From Halorussus pelagicus (GTDB lineage Archaea; Halobacteriota; Halobacteria; Halobacteriales; Haladaptataceae), in contig NZ_CP035119.1 of NCBI RefSeq assembly GCF_004087835.1, positions 2,232,001 through 2,296,000 on the forward strand: a stretch of DNA of 64,000 nt, written 5' to 3'. Under the pieces are notes generated by a model. The model was not told the origin of the DNA and searched no databases. It saw only the letters and a program-made list of their open reading frames with translations. A program made the position numbers and the translations under genes. Shown one piece after another: positions 49,552 to 58,354 of this stretch. Position 1 is the first letter of the stretch, and each line of letters begins with the position of its first letter.

Positions 49552-50594
49552 GTATTCTCACTCTCCGTCGGCTCGGTTTCGTTCGTGTCGTCGCCTCGCT
49601 CGGCAGGACTCGGGATGCGGGCCGCCGACCGCCCGTAGAAGACGAACCGGACTGCCCGCTCTAACGCGCCGCCGAGCAGGTCGTCGCGTGAATCGGTGGT
49701 TAGTGCGTGAACCGTAAAGTGGCGTCGGGTCACGTCCACGGTGAGCGTCCCCGGCGTGAGCGTGATGCTGTTAGCCAGCGTCGTCACCGGGAGTTCGGCC
49801 CACACCGCGGCGTCGAACTCCACGACCTCAGGGTCGATGGGGAGGTCCGGATGGAGGACGACGTACGCTATCTGGAAGTTGGCCTTCGCAATTTCCCACA
49901 GCAGGAAGGGCGCGTACAGCGCCATCCTGCCGAGGCGACCCGCCAACCGCGGGACGTTGGCGAACCCGCTCAGCGAGATGCGCCACAGGAGCGTGGCGAC
50001 GATGACACCGCTAATCGCGCCCGTCGCCAAGTCGAACGTCGAGAGCGTCCCACCGATGAGGAGGTAGAACGCGTAGGCCCACCCGAACAGCACCGCGAAC
50101 TGGCCCAGTCCCGCGCGCCGAACGATGGGGAACCGTCGGGTCGGGCGCTCGACGGGCGCGATTTCGGCCGCGAGACCGACGCGTTCGAGTTCGGTTTCGA
50201 GCGGCGGTAACAGCGGCGTCATGCCCGATGGGTTGAACTCCGGGTCGAGCAACACCGTGTCGATGTCGTTTCGTCTGGCGTACCGGGACAGCACGGCGGC
50301 GTAGTCGCCCGGATTGAACAGATACTCTTCACGCGCGACGAACGCCGTTTGCACGTCAACCGTCTCGGCGTACTCGTCGAGGTCCTCTCGGACCCACGCT
50401 TCGACTCTGTCGAGAAGTTCGGTCGCCTCGTCCGGCAGGTCGCCGACCGTAACCCGCTCGGAGAGCGGATAGACGAAATGGATAGTCGGAGTAGAATCCG
50501 ATTCCGATTCGATAGCACTCTCGGCAGCATGTGCTACCGTATTGCGGAGCGTGACCGACTCTCGAACCGGGACGAGGATTCGGTTTCCTGTCAT
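49548..50594 (-). CDS. mnhE: UspA-like domain fused to Mrp subunit E
   Basis: A 348-residue fusion. Residues 1-150 read as a universal-stress-protein-like nucleotide domain (NRILVPVRESVTLRNTVAHAAESA, with a tail IDTVLLDPEFNPSG). Residues 165-320 are MnhE, with membrane segments LFGWAYAFYLLIGGTLS and GVIVATLLWRI and the conserved ITLTPGTLTVDV region. It is the first gene of the operon, so the UspA part could make antiporter assembly or activity respond to nucleotide or stress state. That coupling is inference. Confidence 0.88.
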   Translation of the reverse strand: MTGNRILVPVRESVTLRNTVAHAAESAIESESDSTPTIHFVYPLSERVTVGDLPDEATELLDRVEAWVREDLDEYAETVDVQTAFVAREEYLFNPGDYAAVLSRYARRNDIDTVLLDPEFNPSGMTPLLPPLETELERVGLAAEIAPVERPTRRFPIVRRAGLGQFAVLFGWAYAFYLLIGGTLSTFDLATGAISGVIVATLLWRISLSGFANVPRLAGRLGRMALYAPFLLWEIAKANFQIAYVVLHPDLPIDPEVVEFDAAVWAELPVTTLANSITLTPGTLTVDVTRRHFTVHALTTDSRDDLLGGALERAVRFVFYGRSAARIPSPAERGDDTNETEPTESENT

Positions 50595-50782
50595 TGGAGT
50601 GGATCGCTCGAACTGACTCTCTCGGAACGGCGATACACCGGTAGGTGGCCGACCATCGTGAGATTCCTACCTGAAAAGGGTGGCCAGTGTATAAAGATTG
50701 CTTCGGTTTCCGGGCAGTCGGCGTCGCCCGCGACCAGAAAATCCGACGTTCGGACCGCCCTCGGGCCGGGAGACGGCGGCGG

Positions 50783-51940
50783 TCATGGCAGTTCGTCGGC
50801 CAACTGCTTGGCGACCTCCCGTCCCAACTCGTTTTTCGTCCCCTCGTACTCGCGCGCGCTGTTCTCGCGGACGAACAGCGTCCGAGTCAGGTCGTCTCCC
50901 ATCACGCTGGCGTCGTTGGCGACGACGAACGAGAGGGCCGCCCGGCGGAGCGTCTCGCGGGCCGCGCCGATCATCGCCTCGTCGTCGCCCGAAGTCTCGG
51001 CCTTGAACCCGACGATGGGCAGGTCGCCTGCCTCCCGCACCGCGTCGATGAGTTTCGGGGTCGGCGTCAGGTCGAGCGAGAGGTCTTTCCCCGAACGAAT
51101 CTTCTCGTTGGCGGTCTCGACTGTGTAGTCGGAGATGGCCGCGGCCGAGACGAGCGCGTCCGCGGTCCCGCGCTGTACGCGGTCCACTACCTCGTCGGTC
51201 ATCTCCGCGGCGGTCTCGACCCGCGCGACTTCGGCGTAGGGCACGTCGTCGCCCTGATGCACGAGGGTCACGTCCGCGCCGAGCGCGTAACAGGCGCGCG
51301 CGACCGCCCGGCCGGTCTTGCCCGAGGAGCGGTTCGTCAGCACGCGCACCGGGTCGATGGACTCGCTGGTCGCGCCGCTGGTGACGACGACGTTCGCGCC
51401 CGCGAAACGGTCGGGCGAGGTGGCGCGCGCCACGTCGAGCGCGATGGCGTCCTCGGTCGCAATTTTTGCCTTCCCCTCCTCGATTCGCGGATCGACGAAC
51501 TCGACGCCCCACGACTCAACGCGGTCGATGGCGTCCAAGACGCCCGGATGGTCGTACATCGGTTCGTGCATCGCTGGCGCGACGACGACGGGTACGTCCG
51601 CTCCGAGCGCGGTGGTCGCACAGGTGGTCACGGGCGAGTCGTCGATGGCTCCCGCCATCTTGCCGACCGTGTTCGCCGTCGCGGGCGCGACGAGGAGCAC
51701 GTCGGCCCACCCCTCGCGGCCGCACAACTCGACGTGTTCGACCTCCCCGGTAATCTCGGTGACGACCGGGTTCTCGGTGGCGAACTCGACCGCCCACGGG
51801 TGGACGATACCCTGCGCGCTGTCCGTCATCACCGCCCGGACCGACGCGCCGCGACGGCGGAGTTCGTGTGCCAACTCGACTACCTTCACCGCCGCGATGC
51901 TACCGGTCACCCCGAGCGCGACGTTGACTCCCGCAAGCAT
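50783..51940 (-). CDS. coaBC: Bifunctional phosphopantothenoylcysteine decarboxylase / ligase
   Basis: A 385-residue protein from the ATG at 51940, chosen because upstream codons lack family character. The N-terminal flavin-dependent CoaC half has VNVALGVTGSIAAVKVVELA, LLVAPATANTVGKMAGAI and VVAPAMHEPMYDHP. The C-terminal CoaB half has VVVTSGATSESIDPVRVLTNRSSGKTG. It catalyses two consecutive steps of coenzyme A synthesis. It starts about 190 bases from the divergent winged-helix gene. Confidence 0.95.
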   Translation of the reverse strand: MLAGVNVALGVTGSIAAVKVVELAHELRRRGASVRAVMTDSAQGIVHPWAVEFATENPVVTEITGEVEHVELCGREGWADVLLVAPATANTVGKMAGAIDDSPVTTCATTALGADVPVVVAPAMHEPMYDHPGVLDAIDRVESWGVEFVDPRIEEGKAKIATEDAIALDVARATSPDRFAGANVVVTSGATSESIDPVRVLTNRSSGKTGRAVARACYALGADVTLVHQGDDVPYAEVARVETAAEMTDEVVDRVQRGTADALVSAAAISDYTVETANEKIRSGKDLSLDLTPTPKLIDAVREAGDLPIVGFKAETSGDDEAMIGAARETLRRAALSFVVANDASVMGDDLTRTLFVRENSAREYEGTKNELGREVAKQLADELP

Positions 51941-52128
51941 TACCCGACGTTCGGTTCCTGATAGGTTAAAGGAGTACGGGTTAGCATCGCCGCGAGACCG
52001 GCCCTCGGAAAAGAATATTAAAACTACGGCAGCCAAATTGAAACAGATGCAACGGTCGGGACAGACCGGGTACAACCGACGCAACCGACTTCCCGGTTAA
52101 TGTACCCCCGGCGCTACGGTAGTCACGT

Positions 52129-52515
52129 ATGACGGAGCAACCCGGAACCGAGACCATCCGCGACGTAAGCGCCGCTTTCGACCTCCTCCGGGACGCCCGA
52201 CGCAGGGGGGTTCTCTACACGGTGAATCGAAACGGCCGAACGTCCGTCTCCGAACTCGCCCGGCGCATCGCGGCGTGGCAGTCCGACGGCCGCGACGAGT
52301 CGATTGACCCGGCGAGCGTCGAAACGTCGCTCGTCCACGCTCATCTCCCGAAACTGGCGGACGCGGGTGCCGTCGAGTACGACCGCCAGCGGGGCGTCGT
52401 CGCACCCATCGGAGCCACGCCCGACCTCGAACCGCTACTGGAGCGGACCCGCGAGCGCGAACCGGAACTGGTCCGGGTCGCCCGCACCGCCGACTTCCGC
52501 GCCCTCGAAACCTGA
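52129..52515 (+). CDS. Winged helix-turn-helix protein (DUF7344-type)
   Basis: A 128-residue protein. AAFDLLRDARRRGVLYTVNRNGRTSVSELARRIAAWQSDGR followed by VETSLVHAHLPKLADAGAVEYDRQRGVVAPI is a haloarchaeal winged-helix pattern. It probably regulates transcription. Length and layout are typical of a large, poorly characterised family. It is divergent from coaBC. Confidence 0.82.
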   Translation: MTEQPGTETIRDVSAAFDLLRDARRRGVLYTVNRNGRTSVSELARRIAAWQSDGRDESIDPASVETSLVHAHLPKLADAGAVEYDRQRGVVAPIGATPDLEPLLERTREREPELVRVARTADFRALET

Positions 52516-52677
52516 CCTCGAACGCCGAACGGCCGACCGCCGCTGGCCGCACGACTGTCGGGGTCTCCGTCTTCTTTGTCGCCGAGAGCGAGCGGTCGCT
52601 ACCGGGAGCGCAGTCGTCTCGCCAGTAACCAGCCTGACGGCTATCCAAACGCGGGAAGCAGGAAGTAACGGTGCGGT

Positions 52678-53166
52678 CTACGCTTCGGCTTCGCCGAGAA
52701 GCACGTCGTCGTAGTCGCCAGCGTCAACCTTCTGCTTGAACTCGCGGGCGTCGTCGCCCTCGATGGTGACGCCGAGCGAGGCGCAGGTGCCGACGATCTC
52801 CTTCGCGGCGTTCTTGGTGTCGTACGCGAGCAGGTCGGGAGACTTCTGCTCGGCGATGGTTCGGACTTGGTCGATGGAGAGGTCCGCGACGAAGTCCTTC
52901 TGAGGTTCACCGCTACCGGTGTCGAACCCTGCTTCGTCCTTGATGAGCGCCGCCGTCGGCGGGACGCCCACCTCGATCTCGAAGCCACCGTCGTCTTCGA
53001 CTGTGATGGTAACGGGGACTTCCGTACCGTCGAAAGCCTCCGTCTGGTCGTTAATCTCGTTGACGACCTCCTGTACGTTGACCGGCGTCGGTCCCAGTTC
53101 GGGACCGAGAGGTGGACCGGGGTCCGCCTGCCCGCCGGGGACGAGTACTTCTATCGTCTCAGCCAT
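52678..53166 (-). CDS. rpl11: Large ribosomal subunit protein uL11
   Basis: A 162-residue ribosomal protein. The N-terminal IEVLVPGGQADPGPPLGPELGPTPVNVQEVVNEIN is the canonical L11 start, with the Gly-Pro-x-L-G-x loop that binds the GTPase-associated rRNA. The C-terminal EIVGTCASLGVTIEGDD is also present. It stands alone here, without the usual L1-L10-L12 partners in view. Confidence 0.95.
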   Translation of the reverse strand: MAETIEVLVPGGQADPGPPLGPELGPTPVNVQEVVNEINDQTEAFDGTEVPVTITVEDDGGFEIEVGVPPTAALIKDEAGFDTGSGEPQKDFVADLSIDQVRTIAEQKSPDLLAYDTKNAAKEIVGTCASLGVTIEGDDAREFKQKVDAGDYDDVLLGEAEA

Positions 53167-53303
53167 ACCTAAACGAACACTCCGGAGCGGTTTTAAGACT
53201 TGCTAAGTCAGTCGTCGGCGAGGCGCGGTCTCCCGACGCCGTGACGACGGGGGACTGCCAAGAAAGAAAGGGTTTTTCGGCGCGCACGGCCGAGACACTG
53301 CTA

Positions 53304-54413
53304 ATGGGACTGGAGGAAGAAATCGAGAACCTCCGCGAGGAAATTGCCGAGACGCCGTACAACAAGTCCACGGAGAGCCACATCGGACGGCTCAAGGCCA
53401 AACTCGCGGAGAAAAAGGAGAAACTCGAAAACCAGTCCTCCGCCGGTGGCGGCGAAGGATACCACGTCGAGAAGCACGGCGACGCGACCGTCGCGTTCGT
53501 CGGATTCCCTAGCGTCGGCAAATCGACGCTGCTGAACTCTCTGACCGCCGCCGAGAGCGAGGTCGGCGACTACGAGTTCACGACGCTCAACGTCAACCCC
53601 GGCATGTTGCAGTACAACGGCGCGAACATCCAACTACTCGACGTGCCGGGACTCATCGAGGGCGCGGCCCACGGACGCGGCGGCGGCCAAGAGGTCCTGT
53701 CGGTCGTGCGCGCGGCCGACCTCGTGGTGTTCGTCCTCTCGGTCTTCGAAATCGACCAGTACGAGCGCCTGCAAAAGGAACTCTACGAGAACAAGATTCG
53801 ACTCGACCAAGAGCCGCCGAGCGTCAAAATCTCGAAGAAGGGCAAGGGCGGCATTCGCGTCACGTCGAGCGTTGACCTTGACCTCTCGAAGGATGTGGTC
53901 AAGGAAGTCCTCCGGGAGTACGGCTACGTCAACGCCGACGTGACCATCCGCGAACAACTGGACGTTGATCGACTCGTTGACGGCGTGATGGACAACCGCG
54001 AGTACATCCCCTCCATCGTCTCGGTCAACAAGGTTGACCTCATCGAACCGGACTACGTCGAGACGGTCAACGAGCAACTGCGGGACCACGACATCGAACC
54101 CGAGGAGGCCATCTTTATCTCCGCCCACAAGGAGAAGGGTCTCGACTCGCTCAAACAGACCATCTGGGAGGAGTTGGGCCTCATGCGCATCTACATGGAC
54201 AAGCCCGGTCGGGGGGTTGACAAAGAGGAACCGCTAGTGATGAAGAAGGGTTCGACTGTCGGCGACGCCGCCCGGAAACTCGGCGGGGAACTCGAAGACC
54301 GCTTCCGGTTCGCCCGCGTCAGCGGGCCGAGCGCCCAACACGACGAGCAACAGGTCGGCACGGAACACGAACTCGCAGACGAGGACGTGCTTCGACTCGT
54401 CGTCCGGAAGTGA
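53304..54413 (+). CDS. drg: DRG-type (Obg family) GTPase
   Basis: A 369-residue GTPase from the ATG at 53304. An N-terminal coiled coil (about residues 1-45) precedes the G domain, with G1 GFPSVGKS (67-74), G3 LDVPGLIEGAAHGRGGG and G4 NKVD. The C-terminal TGS domain (IYMDKPGRGVDKEEPLVMKKGSTVGDAARKLGGELEDRF) is present, as in DRG proteins that associate with ribosomes. It is coupled to the next gene by a one-base overlap. Confidence 0.94.
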   Translation: MGLEEEIENLREEIAETPYNKSTESHIGRLKAKLAEKKEKLENQSSAGGGEGYHVEKHGDATVAFVGFPSVGKSTLLNSLTAAESEVGDYEFTTLNVNPGMLQYNGANIQLLDVPGLIEGAAHGRGGGQEVLSVVRAADLVVFVLSVFEIDQYERLQKELYENKIRLDQEPPSVKISKKGKGGIRVTSSVDLDLSKDVVKEVLREYGYVNADVTIREQLDVDRLVDGVMDNREYIPSIVSVNKVDLIEPDYVETVNEQLRDHDIEPEEAIFISAHKEKGLDSLKQTIWEELGLMRIYMDKPGRGVDKEEPLVMKKGSTVGDAARKLGGELEDRFRFARVSGPSAQHDEQQVGTEHELADEDVLRLVVRK

Positions 54414-54844
54414 TGGCCGACCGAGACGCGCGGCGACCGCTCGCACTGCTCGCGCTCGCCGCGCTCCCGTGGACCGTTCTCACTTCCGGCGAATTGGTCT
54501 TCGCGTGGGGGCTGGCGACGCTTGACCCCATTCACGTCACGACGCTTCCCGACTACCTGCTGGTCTACACCCGCGGCCTCCCGAACCGACTGCTCGCGTG
54601 GCCGATTGCGGTCCTCCTCTACCTCCTTGCGGTCGGTAATGCTGTACTCGGACAGGTTGCGCTCGACTTCGAAGACCGGCGCGTGACGGGCGGTCTGCTG
54701 GCGCTGGCGGGCCTCAGCGTGTTACGGTTCACGCTCGGTCTCCGAGGGCCGGGTCCGCTGGCGGTGCCGGTCGGGTCACTCCTGCTCTGGGCGGCGACGT
54801 GGTGGTTCCACTGGCCGGACCTTCGGACCGCGCTGTGGCGCTAA
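54413..54844 (+). CDS. Small membrane protein, likely TIGR04206 family
   Basis: A 143-residue protein with four hydrophobic segments (about residues 8-28, 50-72, 85-103 and 110-130). The start is the ATG at 54413, overlapping the GTPase stop by one base, with an alternative GTG at 54410. The segment LTSGELVFAWGLATLDP and the terminal WWFHWPDLRTALWR match the pattern I associate with haloarchaeal TIGR04206 proteins. Function unknown. Confidence 0.72.
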   Translation: MADRDARRPLALLALAALPWTVLTSGELVFAWGLATLDPIHVTTLPDYLLVYTRGLPNRLLAWPIAVLLYLLAVGNAVLGQVALDFEDRRVTGGLLALAGLSVLRFTLGLRGPGPLAVPVGSLLLWAATWWFHWPDLRTALWR

Positions 54845-54928
54845 TTCTTTCTCACGCGCACACGCACGACCCCGATGTTTCCGCGAACGGTACCCTTTTC
54901 GCTCCGGAACCGCCACGTTCGAACCGTC

Positions 54929-55690
54929 ATGAACGCCACGCTCGACCATGTGATGATGCGCGTAGAGGACTTAGAGGAGACGCTCGACTGGTACCGAGAC
55001 CACCTCGACTACGAGGAGAAGGGTCGCTGGGAGGCCGACACCTTCACCAACGTCTACCTCGGTCCCGAGAACGTCCACGAGGAGGGCGCGGTCCTCGAAC
55101 TCACCTACAACCACGACGACCGGACCTACGAGATGGGCGACGGCTGGGGACACATCGCGGTTCGCGTCGAGGACGTGTACGACGCCTACGAGCAACTGAT
55201 GGACGAGGGCGTCGAGGACTACCGCGACCCCGACTCCTGTGGCGGTTCGTACGCCTTCGTAAAAGACCCCGACGGCCACGAGGTCGAAATCGTCGAGCGC
55301 GACCACGGCGCGCGCTGGAGCCTCGACCACACCATGATTCGCGTCGAGGACGCCGACGAGGCGCTCGGGTGGTACACCCGAAAACTGGAGTACGAACACA
55401 CCGGCCGCTGGGAGTCCGACACCTTCGCCAACTACTTCATGAAACCGGAGGGCGCGGCCGACGAGGCGATGGCCGTCGAACTTACTTACAACTACGATGG
55501 GCGCACGTACGACCTCGGAGACGCGTGGGGCCACCTCGCCGTCCGCGCCGAGGACCTGCAGGACGACTGGGCGACGCTGATGGAGCGCGACGCCGAGGAC
55601 TACCGCGACCCCGAGTCCTGTGACAACCGCTACGCCTTCACGAAGGACCCGGACGGTCACGAGATCGAAGTTCTGGAACGCGACGAGTAG
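54929..55690 (+). CDS. Tandem VOC (glyoxalase-like) protein
   Basis: A 253-residue protein from the ATG at 54929. It contains two near-identical halves of about 125 residues, each reading LDHxMxRVED...WY...F...YN.DDRTY..GD.WGH.AVR.ED and ending KDPDGHEvEiverD. Each half is a lactoylglutathione-lyase-like module with metal-binding His and Glu. The internal duplication means one chain forms the full glyoxalase fold. The substrate is unknown. Confidence 0.9.
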   Translation: MNATLDHVMMRVEDLEETLDWYRDHLDYEEKGRWEADTFTNVYLGPENVHEEGAVLELTYNHDDRTYEMGDGWGHIAVRVEDVYDAYEQLMDEGVEDYRDPDSCGGSYAFVKDPDGHEVEIVERDHGARWSLDHTMIRVEDADEALGWYTRKLEYEHTGRWESDTFANYFMKPEGAADEAMAVELTYNYDGRTYDLGDAWGHLAVRAEDLQDDWATLMERDAEDYRDPESCDNRYAFTKDPDGHEIEVLERDE

Positions 55691-56047
55691 CGCGAACGAC
55701 GAGCGACAATCAATGACTTTCTGACTAATTCTCTCCGAGTAAAACTAAACAGCAGGCCGCTCTGTGTGCCCCGAACGGTGGAAACGTCGCGTTTCTTTAT
55801 AAATCGCTCTCGGAGCGTCGGAGTAATCCCGCGTTGCTGAACCGCCCAGAACCGGCGTCCGAGGCCGTGAGAACGATTGGCGAATTCCATTCGACACCAC
55901 AAAGCACTTATAATCAGGGCTTAACTTTTCATGCGTACCCCTACCCATGGTGGCAGTAGCGAGTACAGGTTGCCCATGCCCGGTGCGGTGCCGGACTCCG
56001 ACGGGCAGCGGAAAGATGCTGTCGCCGACCGAATAAACAAACCAAAC
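55691..56047. promoter_or_regulatory. S-layer gene promoter and long leader
   Basis: A 357-base gap upstream of the surface glycoprotein. A TATA-like TTATAAT lies at 55908-55914 next to ACAAAGCAC. Transcription would start near 55938, giving a leader of about 110 bases, much longer than for most haloarchaeal genes. A long leader is known for the Haloferax S-layer gene, and its presence here suggests an abundantly expressed message. The left 200 bases show no feature. Confidence 0.55.
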
Positions 56048-58171
56048 ATGACAACAACAACTAACAAACTTCGCAGTGTCTTCCTGTCTGCGATGCTCGT
56101 GATGTCCGTATTCGCTGGCACCGCAGCCTTCGCTGGCACGGCCGCCGCGAATTACGGAAGCGACGCCGGTACGGAGGTCGCAAACGGCGAGCGCTACTGG
56201 CAGGGACAGACGCTGTACGTGAACAACGTTCAGAATGATCAAGGTGCAACTGCAGACGAGCTGAAGCTCGAAATCGTCGTCGACTCCTCGGACAATTCCG
56301 AGGACGGCGAGTTCATTAAGGAGTTCGTCACGAACGGGACGGGCGACGTTCAGTTCGGAACGAACAACCTGGACGGCAAGTATCGCCTCCAGATTGCACA
56401 GAGTGATACGCCGATTCACACGTTCTCGGTCGCTTCGCAGGACCTGTCCGCGTCCTTCGATGACGATTCGGTCGACAACAAGTTCGACTCGTCGACCTCG
56501 ATCACCATCGACTCGGCCAGAGCAGGTTACGACATGACCGTCACCGCTGACGGTCTTTCCTCGAGCGAACTCAACGAGGTTCTCGACGCCGATAAGAAGA
56601 CCGAAGACGGTGTCGCATTCAACAGCTTCTCCCGAGATTCGCTTGACACGGACTTCGTTGATCAGGAAGCTGGCAATTACACCTTCAACTTCGAGGTCAA
56701 CGACACTAGCGCGACGGCCGAGGCAAGCATCAACGTCACGAAAGGCGGTGACGCCTCGTCGTCGTTCGCCAGTAGCAGCGCTCTCTCGCAGGAGCGTGGT
56801 GACATTGCAACGTTCACTGTCAACCTCACTAACAGTAAGACTGCAAACGTCTCCATTGGTGGCGACGCAGTTAACTGGAAGGCAAACTTCACCGTTGCTG
56901 ACAACGACAGCGACGGTCAGGTGACTGTCGACTTCAACACCTACCACACTGCGGGTGCCGACGACCCGACGGCGTTCCTCGAAGCTCAGGACGAGGACAA
57001 CGTCTACAACTGGAGTAACAAGAACGCTGAGTACAATCAGGGCGTCTTCTCCGGTAGCAACCTCGGTCCCGGTGGAATCGACAACCCCATCGCGGCTGGT
57101 GCCTCCGGCTCGGGTACCTACGAGATGACGACCGGTGTCGGTACTGATGCACAGGACGTGACGCAACTCGTCCTGAGTGCGGGATCGGTCGACAACGTGA
57201 AGGCGTGGACCCACCCCAGTGCGTCGAACTACCCCGACGACGTTAGTAGTCTCCTTGAAGGCGTCTCCGAAGATGACTCGACGGCTCTGAACGACATCGC
57301 AGTTGTTCAGGTCGAGGCCTCGGGTCTCTACGGAAATCTCACCGACAAGGCTCAACTCAACAACACCACGCTTTCGTCCAGCGGTGGCAACACGTGGGCG
57401 AACGGTGGTTCGTACTACGCGCTGAACTTCACTCAGACGAACGCTGGCGCAAACGCTGACGGTAACAGCTTCAACGGCTCGACTGCGGAAGAGGTCTACT
57501 TCGACGGTGCGAACAACACGTTCTACGCTCTCATCAACACCGACGACAGCCACGGTATCGAGGCTGGCGACGACTACATGGCTGAGTTCAAGCTCCACGA
57601 GCGTAGTCCTCTCACGAAGAACACTCAGACCGCTAGCACGAACTTCAGCGTCGAGGAGCGCACCCTCGAATTCAGCAACCTGAACGAGAGCGACGTGCTC
57701 GAAGTCGAGGCTGGTGAGACGAACATCACCGGTGAGACCAGCATCGCCGCTGGTAGCGAGTTCACCGTGCAGGTTCAGTCCGACCAGTTCGTTCAGACCG
57801 CGACGGCCACTGTCGACGAGAACGGCGAGTTCACCGCTCCGTTCGACTTCAGTGATACCGAGGTCGGAACGGAACTGACCGTCTCCGCTTCGTCCAACGA
57901 CGCGAGTGACGAGGTTGACGGACAGATCGTCGAGAACGTCGTCGAGGAGACGACCACGGAATCGGACAACGCGACCGAGACCACGACGACTGAGACCACC
58001 ACTGCGGACTCCACCGAGGAGACCACCACCGATGAATCCAGCGAGGAGACCACCGAGGAGCCTACCGAAACCACTACGTCGAGTGACGGTAGCATCCCCG
58101 GCTTCGGTGTCAGTGTGGCTCTCGTCGCACTCGTCGCTGCCGCGCTGCTGGCTCTCCGCCGCAGCAACTAA
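56048..58171 (+). CDS. csg: S-layer glycoprotein with PGF-CTERM anchor
   Basis: A 707-residue surface protein from the ATG at 56048. The signal peptide KLRSVFLSAMLVMSVFAGTAAFAGTAAA matches the major-cell-surface-glycoprotein type. The body has many N-glycosylation sequons (NGT, NYT, NVT, NLT, NCT-like). A Thr/Glu-rich linker (TTESDNATETTTTETTTADS) is a likely O-glycosylation region. The C-terminus PGFGVSVALVALVAAALLALRRSN is the PGF-CTERM signal recognised by archaeosortase A, whose gene follows. Codon use is less GC-rich than its neighbours, consistent with high expression. Confidence 0.93.
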   Translation: MTTTTNKLRSVFLSAMLVMSVFAGTAAFAGTAAANYGSDAGTEVANGERYWQGQTLYVNNVQNDQGATADELKLEIVVDSSDNSEDGEFIKEFVTNGTGDVQFGTNNLDGKYRLQIAQSDTPIHTFSVASQDLSASFDDDSVDNKFDSSTSITIDSARAGYDMTVTADGLSSSELNEVLDADKKTEDGVAFNSFSRDSLDTDFVDQEAGNYTFNFEVNDTSATAEASINVTKGGDASSSFASSSALSQERGDIATFTVNLTNSKTANVSIGGDAVNWKANFTVADNDSDGQVTVDFNTYHTAGADDPTAFLEAQDEDNVYNWSNKNAEYNQGVFSGSNLGPGGIDNPIAAGASGSGTYEMTTGVGTDAQDVTQLVLSAGSVDNVKAWTHPSASNYPDDVSSLLEGVSEDDSTALNDIAVVQVEASGLYGNLTDKAQLNNTTLSSSGGNTWANGGSYYALNFTQTNAGANADGNSFNGSTAEEVYFDGANNTFYALINTDDSHGIEAGDDYMAEFKLHERSPLTKNTQTASTNFSVEERTLEFSNLNESDVLEVEAGETNITGETSIAAGSEFTVQVQSDQFVQTATATVDENGEFTAPFDFSDTEVGTELTVSASSNDASDEVDGQIVENVVEETTTESDNATETTTTETTTADSTEETTTDESSEETTEEPTETTTSSDGSIPGFGVSVALVALVAAALLALRRSN

Positions 58172-58188
58172 GCGTAGCTAACTAACCA

Positions 58189-58205
58189 CCGGGCTTCCCG
58201 GTTTT
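58189..58205 (+). terminator. Hairpin plus T-run after the S-layer gene
   Basis: CCGGG and CCCGG (58189-58201, 3-base loop) are followed by TTTT. They lie 18 bases after the stop codon and look like an intrinsic terminator. Confidence 0.7.
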
Positions 58206-58354
58206 CGCGGTTTCCATTTTTCGCGTACTCGACTCGACAGCGATGGCGTCGTCGTACGAAGAAACGACTCGTTTCCGTACTCGTAATCAATCCATACCCG
58301 AGACGGCCTGAGCCGTCAACTCTTTATTCGGGGGCCGCTTTCACACGGGTAACA

